Shown here: piece after piece, positions 6,145 to 11,093 of the stretch | Layout of the letters: each line of letters begins with the position of its first letter | How positions within the stretch are numbered: position 1 is the stretch's first letter | DNA from: Deltaproteobacteria bacterium | GTDB taxonomy: Bacteria > Desulfobacterota > Desulfuromonadia > Desulfuromonadales > BM103 | NCBI GenBank assembly: GCA_019313105.1 | Contig: JAFDBW010000278.1 | Span: forward strand, 1 to 11,093 | Reading direction: 5' to 3' | DNA length: 11,093 nucleotides | Program-made: the position numbers and the translations under genes | The notes under the pieces: model-generated | The model's database searches: none | What the model saw: only the letters and a program-made list of their open reading frames with translations | Told to the model about the DNA's origin: nothing

Positions 6145-7038
6145 ATGCTCTTTATCCAAGTCATACTTCCGGTATTTCTGATCGCATCTGCCGGGTACAT
6201 CTTTGAACGCAGATCAGAAGTCGACATCCGCTCACTGGCCAACAGTGCCCTGTACCTGTTTGCTCCATCACTGGTCTTTTCTTCATTGATTAAAAGTACG
6301 GTTGAAACCGACCTGTTGGGCCGACTCTTGCTGTTCATGCTTATTTATACTTTGTTGATGTGTGTGCTGGCTTTCGGAATTGCCCGGCTCTGCAAGTTTG
6401 ACAACGACACAACGCGTGCTTTTGCCCTGACGACTTCGATGATGAACATCGGAAACTTCGGTTTGCCGCTGGTTTTCTTTGCATACGGACAGGAGGCCCT
6501 CAACATCTCGGTACTCGTCTTTGTCCTGTTCAACATTCCTCTAGGCACGCTGGCTATCATCATTGCCCAAGTGCAGGGAGTCAGGTGGTACCAGGCTGTC
6601 CGCAATATGTTGAAAATCCCTATATTCTATGGTGTCCTATTGGCACTAGTCTGCAAGATACTGGGTTGGCAGCCGCCCGAATTTATTTTGCGGGCAACGG
6701 AGCTGCTTGGACAGGCGGCGATTCCTGTTATGCTGGTTCTGCTCGGCATGCAGCTGTCACGAACGAAAATAACTCAAGGGTGGGGTTTTTTCGGCCTTGC
6801 GACGTCAATTCGCCTGCTGATCGGGCCCCTGATCGCCATCGCACTCGTCACACTTCTCGGGCTTGACGGCCTGTCGCGCAAGGTCGTCATTTTGCAGACT
6901 AGCACGCCATCCGCGGTCCTGCCCCTCCTCTATTGCCTGAGGTTCGGTACGCGGCCCGATCTCGTGTCGGGCACGATTCTGACCAGCACGCTCTGCAGTG
7001 CTTTGACTTTGACTGTTCTTTTGTATTGGTTAGGTTAG
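6145..7038 (+). CDS. AEC family (auxin efflux carrier-like) permease
   Basis: A 297-residue integral membrane protein of the AEC family, bacterial relatives of plant auxin carriers that move small organic acids or amino acids (malate, malonate and others). Family features are the N-terminus MLFIQVILPVFLIASAGYIF, the conserved MMNIGNFGLPLVFFAYG (residues 99-115) in the first half, and AAIPVMLVLLGMQL and TSTPSAVLPLL in the second half. About ten hydrophobic segments are visible and the length is typical. The substrate cannot be told. The start fits the family, but its ribosome site is weak (GAAGA too close to the ATG). It is the only plus-strand gene here; its TAG overlaps the TAA of the convergent binding-protein gene by 4 bp in total, so the two may interfere at the RNA level. 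Confidence 0.92.
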   Translation: MLFIQVILPVFLIASAGYIFERRSEVDIRSLANSALYLFAPSLVFSSLIKSTVETDLLGRLLLFMLIYTLLMCVLAFGIARLCKFDNDTTRAFALTTSMMNIGNFGLPLVFFAYGQEALNISVLVFVLFNIPLGTLAIIIAQVQGVRWYQAVRNMLKIPIFYGVLLALVCKILGWQPPEFILRATELLGQAAIPVMLVLLGMQLSRTKITQGWGFFGLATSIRLLIGPLIAIALVTLLGLDGLSRKVVILQTSTPSAVLPLLYCLRFGTRPDLVSGTILTSTLCSALTLTVLLYWLG

Positions 7039-7988
7039 CGGACAACGCGAGTAGCAACTGACAGGGTCTGGATCGGGACCTTGATACTCAGCTCATTGGC
7101 GACGCTAAGGTTGATCACAAACGCAATGCTGTGAGGTTTCAGCATGGGGAGCTGATTGATGTTCTGCCCTGAAAAAACCTGCCCGGCTATTTCAGCCAGT
7201 TTTTCACCCTGCTCCTGCGCAGAGGTTTCAAGGACCATGAAGGCTCCTTCATCAGCAGCACCGGCAAGCTGTGTAATCACCGGAATCTTGCGAGCATTAG
7301 TGTAGCCGAGCACGAAGCTGAGCTGAGATTTATGTTGTTCGCTGCTGGCGATAAAAACTCCGTCAACATCGTCCGGAAGCTTTCCAAGTTGAGCAAAGTA
7401 ATTATGTGTCTCGCCGACTTCCATGGAATACACAGTAATGCCCTTACGTTTGCTGCTTTCTTCCAGGATGCGCTTCTGCAACAAAGCTTCCGGACTGTGC
7501 ATATCGAAGAGAATGGCAAATTTCCGCACTGTCACCGTATCCGTGAAATACTTTAACAGGCCCTGAACCGGTGCATCGCCTCGAATGCCGGACATGTTGC
7601 GGCCAGTGTTGGTGCTGGCAGAGACTATTTTGAGGCCAACAGGGTCATACACGTCGGCAAAAATGGTCGGAACGGGCGGTAATTCGGCCTTTGCGGCCAG
7701 TGTTGCCAAAGGGCCATAAGTCACAATTAATTCTGCCCCCAAAGCAACGGCTTTTCTGACGCTGTTGCGTAGAGACATGGTGTCGGCATTAGGGGTCTGC
7801 ACATAAATCCGGCAATCCGTATCACAAAAACCTTCGGTATTTTTGACGAAAGCTGCATGGACTTGATTATATCGCGGCTGTGAATTGGCCATGATCACGG
7901 CAATCAGACGCCCTTCTGCAACAGCTTGGGAGGGACCCAAAAAACTGCACGACATAATGATCAGGGTGCACAGCAGAAAACACCTCAC
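7035..7988 (-). CDS. Periplasmic ABC-type substrate-binding protein (ABC_sub_bind / TrpX-like family)
   Basis: A 317-residue exported binding protein of the ABC_sub_bind family. Typical blocks are GAELIVTYGPLATLAAKAEL, IFADVYDPVGLKIV, the NMSGIRG motif, and a C-terminus with VINLSVANELSIKVP followed by TLSVATRVVR. I prefer a GTG start at 7988, preceded by GGGGGGA at about 6 nt, because it begins a clean signal peptide (RCFLLCTLIIMSCSFLGPSQAVA, cleavage near residue 24, shown here from residue 2 in two runs: RCFLLCTLIIMS and CSFLGPSQAVA). The open frame extends to a TTG at 8054 and an ATG at 8027, both without good ribosome sites. No permease or ATPase of its own is adjacent, so it is an orphan binding protein; some relatives bind tryptophan or tyrosine, and others feed signalling proteins. 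It follows the MCE gene by 172 bp on the same strand. Confidence 0.85.
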   Translation of the reverse strand: MRCFLLCTLIIMSCSFLGPSQAVAEGRLIAVIMANSQPRYNQVHAAFVKNTEGFCDTDCRIYVQTPNADTMSLRNSVRKAVALGAELIVTYGPLATLAAKAELPPVPTIFADVYDPVGLKIVSASTNTGRNMSGIRGDAPVQGLLKYFTDTVTVRKFAILFDMHSPEALLQKRILEESSKRKGITVYSMEVGETHNYFAQLGKLPDDVDGVFIASSEQHKSQLSFVLGYTNARKIPVITQLAGAADEGAFMVLETSAQEQGEKLAEIAGQVFSGQNINQLPMLKPHSIAFVINLSVANELSIKVPIQTLSVATRVVR

Positions 7989-8108
7989 GAAGTCCCCCCG
8001 GACACAGTCAACTGAAGCTGAACACATTAACCAAAAACCCAATACCTGAAACAAATAATCCGTTGCCGCAATTGAAAACGGATATGTAAAATCGTATCAA
8101 TTACAAAC

Positions 8109-8137
8109 AATATGCAAGAAATGTAAAAATTTAACAA
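8109..8137 (-). promoter_or_regulatory. Possible promoter of the binding-protein gene
   Basis: In the AT-rich gap after the MCE gene, TTGTTA (8137-8132) and CATATT (8114-8109) are separated by 17 bp on the minus strand; each matches consensus at four of six bases. The remainder of the 172-bp gap shows no gene and no convincing terminator. Confidence 0.28.
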
Positions 8138-8160
8138 GACTTCTGTGCAGATCTATAAAT

Positions 8161-9249
8161 TTAAAAAAGCGTGCCAAGAACAACGCCGAGCGCCGAAAGT
8201 GGGCCCGTATCACTGATGCCATCAACAGACTTTTCAACTTTATGCAGCGTGGTTTTGGCATCACGATAAATATCGTCTTCATTGACCAGTTTACCCAAGG
8301 TGCCCTGCCCTTCGTCGATCTTGGTGGCAATGCTGTTGACACGGGCCATCGTGTCGCTAATGTTCTCATAAAGGGCACCATCATCCAAAAGTCTGCCGAG
8401 AGAACCTTCTCCAGCGTTAATCTGCTCCGTAATTTCATTCAGGCTGCGGACCGACAAGGTAATCTCTTCGTAAAGCCTGTCATCGACAAACAGCTTGCCC
8501 AGGGTCCCTTCTCCCGACTTGATCTGGTCGGATAAAGCCGCAAAGTTAATCATGGTCTGATTGAGATTGTCGTATAGGGCCGGGTCGTCGATCAGCTTGC
8601 CCAGGGAGCTGTTGCCACTTTCCAGTTTGACCAGCAACTGGTTCAGCCGTGTTGACATAGCTGTCATCTCATCATACAGAGTCGGGTTGTTCACCAGGCG
8701 TCCAAGGGTCCCTTCTCCCTCGTCAATTTTGGTAACGATTCTCTCCAGGCGATTGACCGTTTCGGCAAGCGGTTCACGGCTTTCGTCCACAAGGTCTCCC
8801 AACGGTCTCAGGAAACGGTCTTGGTTACGGTCAAGGTTGGTGATAAGCTGGTCAATATTGGTTGAATCACGGGTATTCACACTGCTTCCAGGCGGCAGAA
8901 TTTTGCTCTTTGATGAACCGAAATCCAGCCCCAAGAAAACTCCGCCCAGCATGTTGGTTTGGCGGATTTGAGCCAGGGAGTCTTCGCGAATGCTGTCTTG
9001 ACGGTTAACATAAAAATCGATCCTCACCTGATGGTCTTCGATACTGATCTTTTTGACCTTGCCGACGTCGACACCGGCAATCCGAACAGGATCACCGACC
9101 TTCAGTCCAACCGCATAGTTGAAATAGGAGACGTATGGATATTGATCCTCGAAAGGGCGCCAGTCTTCCACCAGCTCGATCATGACAGCCAGCAAGATCA
9201 GGGTTGCGAGAAAAAACAACCCGACTTTTTGTTCGGTTGACATTGCCAT
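8161..9249 (-). CDS. MCE-family protein (MlaD-like) with five 34-residue repeats
   Basis: A 362-residue inner-membrane-anchored periplasmic lipid-transport protein. Residues 9-24 form one membrane helix (VGLFFLATLILLAVMI). The MCE domain follows (about 37-111), including VGLKVGDPVRIAGVDVGKV and TNMLGGVFLGLDFG. From residue 178 to 347 there are five consecutive 34-residue repeats of the form GEGTLGKL-x-x-D-x-x-LY plus a helical stretch, then a 15-residue tail, PLSALGVVLGTLF at its end. MCE domains usually form a hexameric ring passing lipids between membranes. The chosen ATG (9249) has AAGGGA about 6 nt upstream and begins 1 nt after the ATPase stop codon; a second ATG lies two codons in. An open frame continues upstream to 9366 but runs inside the ATPase gene and is not credible as coding. 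Confidence 0.9.
   Translation of the reverse strand: MAMSTEQKVGLFFLATLILLAVMIELVEDWRPFEDQYPYVSYFNYAVGLKVGDPVRIAGVDVGKVKKISIEDHQVRIDFYVNRQDSIREDSLAQIRQTNMLGGVFLGLDFGSSKSKILPPGSSVNTRDSTNIDQLITNLDRNQDRFLRPLGDLVDESREPLAETVNRLERIVTKIDEGEGTLGRLVNNPTLYDEMTAMSTRLNQLLVKLESGNSSLGKLIDDPALYDNLNQTMINFAALSDQIKSGEGTLGKLFVDDRLYEEITLSVRSLNEITEQINAGEGSLGRLLDDGALYENISDTMARVNSIATKIDEGQGTLGKLVNEDDIYRDAKTTLHKVEKSVDGISDTGPLSALGVVLGTLF
8209..8718 (-). repeat. Five in-frame 102-bp units encoding the MCE repeats
   Basis: Units of exactly 34 codons begin GEGTLGRL, GNSSLGKL, GEGTLGKL, GEGSLGRL and GQGTLGKL. The spacing is invariant, with no insertions. The DNA of the copies has diverged, so recent slippage expansion is unlikely. 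Confidence 0.88.
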
Positions 9250-9250
9250 A

Positions 9251-9997
9251 CTATTCCCTTTCCCCCTGGATGCCCTTGGTCGTCGTGTAGATAAATTTTC
9301 GAACAAGCGGGTTCTGGCTTTGCTTGATTTCCTCAGGAGTGCCGATTGCAACCAACTGACCGTCATGCATCATCGCCACGCGATCCGAAAGATACAATGC
9401 AAAGTTCAGGTCGTGGCTGACAATGATGGTCGTCAGGTTGACCTCCCGTTTCAGCTCCATAATCACCCGGGCAAGTTCATCAGAGGTCACCGGATCCAGT
9501 TCCGCGGTCGGCTCATCATAAAGGATCAAATCGGGATTCATTGCCAGAGATCGGGCAATGGCTACCCTTTTCTTCATACCACCGGAGAGCTCTTCGGTCC
9601 GCATATCTTCCTTGTTGTCGAGACCGACCAGGCGTAATTTTTCCCTGATGATACGACGAATCCGGATTTCCCCGCAAATTTGCTTCTCCCTTAGCCATAA
9701 GCCGACATTTTCACCGATAGTCAGAGAATTAAACAACGCTGAAGACTGAAACACCATACTGTAACGAAAGTCATGCGGCTCGTCCTGCTGTTCTTCATTG
9801 ATATCCTGGCCATTTATCAGAATCCGTCCGCTGTCAGCTTTTTCGAGTTTGACGATATGTTTAAGCAGGACACTCTTGCCGGTTCCCGATGGCCCGATAA
9901 TCGAAAAGGTCTCTCCCGGTTCGATATTGAGACTGACGTCCCTGAGCACGTGGTTGCCGCCGAATGATTTGTTAAGGTTTTCGATCTGTATGCTCAC
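9251..9997 (-). CDS. MlaF-like ABC transporter ATPase of the lipid-transport operon
   Basis: A cytoplasmic ABC ATPase, 248 residues from the GTG chosen here, that powers the MlaE permease. It has Walker A GPSGTGKS (35-42, Lys41), Q-loop Gln84 in MVFQSSALF, signature LSGGMKKRVAIARS (from 137), Walker B LILYDEPTAELDP (Asp161, Glu162) and the switch His195 in IVSHD. The order and sequence fit the MlaF/Ttg2A group. The GTG at 9997 has GGAG 9 nt upstream and starts the family's usual first strand (SIQIENLNKSFGG). The frame stays open to an ATG at 10144, only 7 nt after the permease stop, which would add 49 residues unlike the family; an ATG at 10099 has AAGGAG 13 nt upstream. The start is therefore not certain. 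The stop is 1 nt before the MCE start. Confidence 0.92.
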   Translation of the reverse strand: MSIQIENLNKSFGGNHVLRDVSLNIEPGETFSIIGPSGTGKSVLLKHIVKLEKADSGRILINGQDINEEQQDEPHDFRYSMVFQSSALFNSLTIGENVGLWLREKQICGEIRIRRIIREKLRLVGLDNKEDMRTEELSGGMKKRVAIARSLAMNPDLILYDEPTAELDPVTSDELARVIMELKREVNLTTIIVSHDLNFALYLSDRVAMMHDGQLVAIGTPEEIKQSQNPLVRKFIYTTTKGIQGERE

Positions 9998-10151
9998 GCC
10001 ACGGGACTCCGTATAACCGATCTGGCAGCTGTCACCTTCCATAATCGACGGAGCAAAACCGTGTGCAAGCTTGGACCAAAAATTACCACGTGGTTTCATT
10101 GTGTCAGCAAAACTCCTTATTCCGGGTTGTTTTTGAAGCCTCATTCAATAT

Positions 10152-10925
10152 TCAAAGCATGATACGGGTCAGGAGATAATTAGCCACCATGATCAGGAGA
10201 AAAGACAGCACGACGGAGCGGGTTGTCGACTCACCGATCCCTCTCGCACCGCCGCTCGTCTTGAACCCGATATAGCAGCCGACATTAGCGATAATGCCAC
10301 CAAAGACCATTGCCTTTAACAGTCCCTGCAAGATTTCCTTGTAACCTAATGCACGAATCATGTTGTCGTAGTAAACAGTGAACGGCACATCAATCCGAGG
10401 GTTTATATCTGCCACCACCCCACCGCCGATCACACCGACGATAATTGAAAACACAACCAGCGCCGGCACAACCAGAAGACAGGCAATCAGCCTCGGCATG
10501 GCAAGGTAGCGAACGGGGCTGATTTCCAGTGTTTTGAGTGCATCGATCTCTTCGTAGACCTGCATGGCGCCGACCTCGGCAGCCATCGCCGAACCGATTC
10601 GCCCGGCCACCAGGAGGCTGGTCATAACCGGTCCGAGTTCCTTGACCATAGACATGCCGACGATCGCCCCGATCGCCTCCTGTGTGCCGTAAAGTGCGAG
10701 TTCTGAACCGGTCTGTACCGACAGGACCATACCGACAAACAAGGCTACGAGCATGGCGATCGGCAAAGTACCGATACCAATGACACTCATCTGCCTGAAG
10801 ATGCTGGTCAGGTTGCGAGGGGCCTCCTTGAAGTAGTAGACCGTCTCGCAAAGGAGTGCCAACATCTCGCCAAGACCTTGCGCAACATTCAGCAGTTTGC
10901 CGCCTATGATATTGAACACACGCAT
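10152..10925 (-). CDS. MlaE-like permease of the lipid-transport ABC system
   Basis: A 257-residue inner-membrane permease of the MlaE/YrbE/Ttg2B family, the membrane subunit that works with the MlaF-like ATPase and the MCE protein encoded just downstream. Conserved blocks are MVLSVQTGSELALYG (66-80), MVKELGPVMTSLLVAGRIG (93-111), MAAEVGAM, the cytoplasmic coupling segment EEIDALKTLEISPVRYLAMPR (125-145), here given in two parts as EEIDALKTLE and ISPVRYLAMPR, and SGGARGIGESTTRSVV near the C-terminus. Five or so hydrophobic segments are evident. The ATG is preceded by GGGG at short spacing and lies 8 bp after the stop of the upstream gene, so it is clearly within an operon. Confidence 0.94.
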   Translation of the reverse strand: MRVFNIIGGKLLNVAQGLGEMLALLCETVYYFKEAPRNLTSIFRQMSVIGIGTLPIAMLVALFVGMVLSVQTGSELALYGTQEAIGAIVGMSMVKELGPVMTSLLVAGRIGSAMAAEVGAMQVYEEIDALKTLEISPVRYLAMPRLIACLLVVPALVVFSIIVGVIGGGVVADINPRIDVPFTVYYDNMIRALGYKEILQGLLKAMVFGGIIANVGCYIGFKTSGGARGIGESTTRSVVLSFLLIMVANYLLTRIML

Positions 10926-10933
10926 AAACCCCG

Positions 10934-11093
10934 CTATTCAGTAGCGGCCACAGGAGTATCCCAGCGTAACCCCCAGGGAAGATAAAAGAGGTTCAGCTGT
11001 TTGCCCTGGTCACTGGCTCGATAATGGAACAACCCCTTCAAAAACTTGACGTCTGTTTCGGTTGCCGACTTTCTGCGGTACTGAAATAGTGGG
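10934..11093 (-). CDS. C-terminal end of an unrecognised protein (5' end outside the window)
   Basis: A minus-strand frame enters from the window edge and ends at a TAG (10936-10934), 8 bp before the permease start. The visible 52 residues include PLFQYRRKSATETDVKFL, GLFHYRASDQGKQLNLFY, and LPWGLRWDTPVAATE at the end. Aromatic, Tyr-Arg-containing strands recur (FQYRRK, FHYRAS), suggesting a beta-rich repetitive protein. I do not recognise the family. Its tight spacing makes it the gene preceding mlaE in the same operon. Confidence 0.65.
   Translation of the reverse strand, partial: PLFQYRRKSATETDVKFLKGLFHYRASDQGKQLNLFYLPWGLRWDTPVAATE

Noticed and set aside
8209..8718. Evenly spaced repeats considered as a CRISPR array or satellite
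   Set aside because: The repeat is in frame, diverged at DNA level and encodes a conserved protein unit with no unique spacers.
9250..9366. Upstream extension of the MCE frame
   Set aside because: It lies entirely inside the ATPase gene in another frame, and the ATG at 9249 has a good ribosome site followed by a normal membrane anchor.

Overview
The window looks like chromosome of a Gram-negative bacterium, most likely a deltaproteobacterium of the Desulfuromonadales type. That is an inference from roughly 50% GC, a MlaE-MlaF-MlaD lipid-transport operon whose MCE protein has a long repeated C-terminal part, and the general flavour of the proteins; no phylogenetic marker is present to settle it. 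Almost everything is on the minus strand; the only plus-strand gene is an AEC-family permease.

Region 1 (1-2400, minus): a 44-residue candidate lipoprotein gene, framed by its own promoter-like sequence and an intrinsic terminator, lies ahead of a full-length two-domain chromate transporter (chrA). A 30-codon open frame, a DUF924 protein and the zinc-finger protein YacG follow on the same strand. Region 2 (about 2400-3150) has no convincing gene except the start of the lipoprotein gene. It holds intrinsic terminators, several perfect inverted repeats and stretches that look like dispersed-repeat DNA.

Region 3 (3150-6000, minus): a class I aspartate/aromatic aminotransferase with a 12-bp-stem terminator; a tRNA-Gly(CCC) with encoded CCA, near-ideal sigma70 promoter and terminator; and a tRNA nucleotidyltransferase (CCA-adding/poly(A) polymerase family). 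The -35 box of the tRNA promoter overlaps the nucleotidyltransferase stop codon. Region 4 (6000-7040, plus): the AEC permease, transcribed divergently from the nucleotidyltransferase gene across a gap with a 12-bp perfect palindrome, and convergent with the next gene with overlapping stop codons.

Region 5 (7035-11093, minus): a lipid-transport operon. In order of transcription it contains the 3' end of an unrecognised gene, mlaE-like permease, mlaF-like ATPase and mlaD-like MCE protein, with gaps of 8 bp, about 154 bp (or 7 bp, depending on the mlaF start) and 1 bp. A 172-bp gap then precedes an orphan periplasmic binding protein of the ABC_sub_bind family. The MCE protein carries five consecutive 34-residue repeats. 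No mobile element with a transposase, no CRISPR array and no obvious new defence or biosynthetic system is visible; the best leads are the small lipoprotein gene, the MCE repeats and the repeat-like intergenic block.
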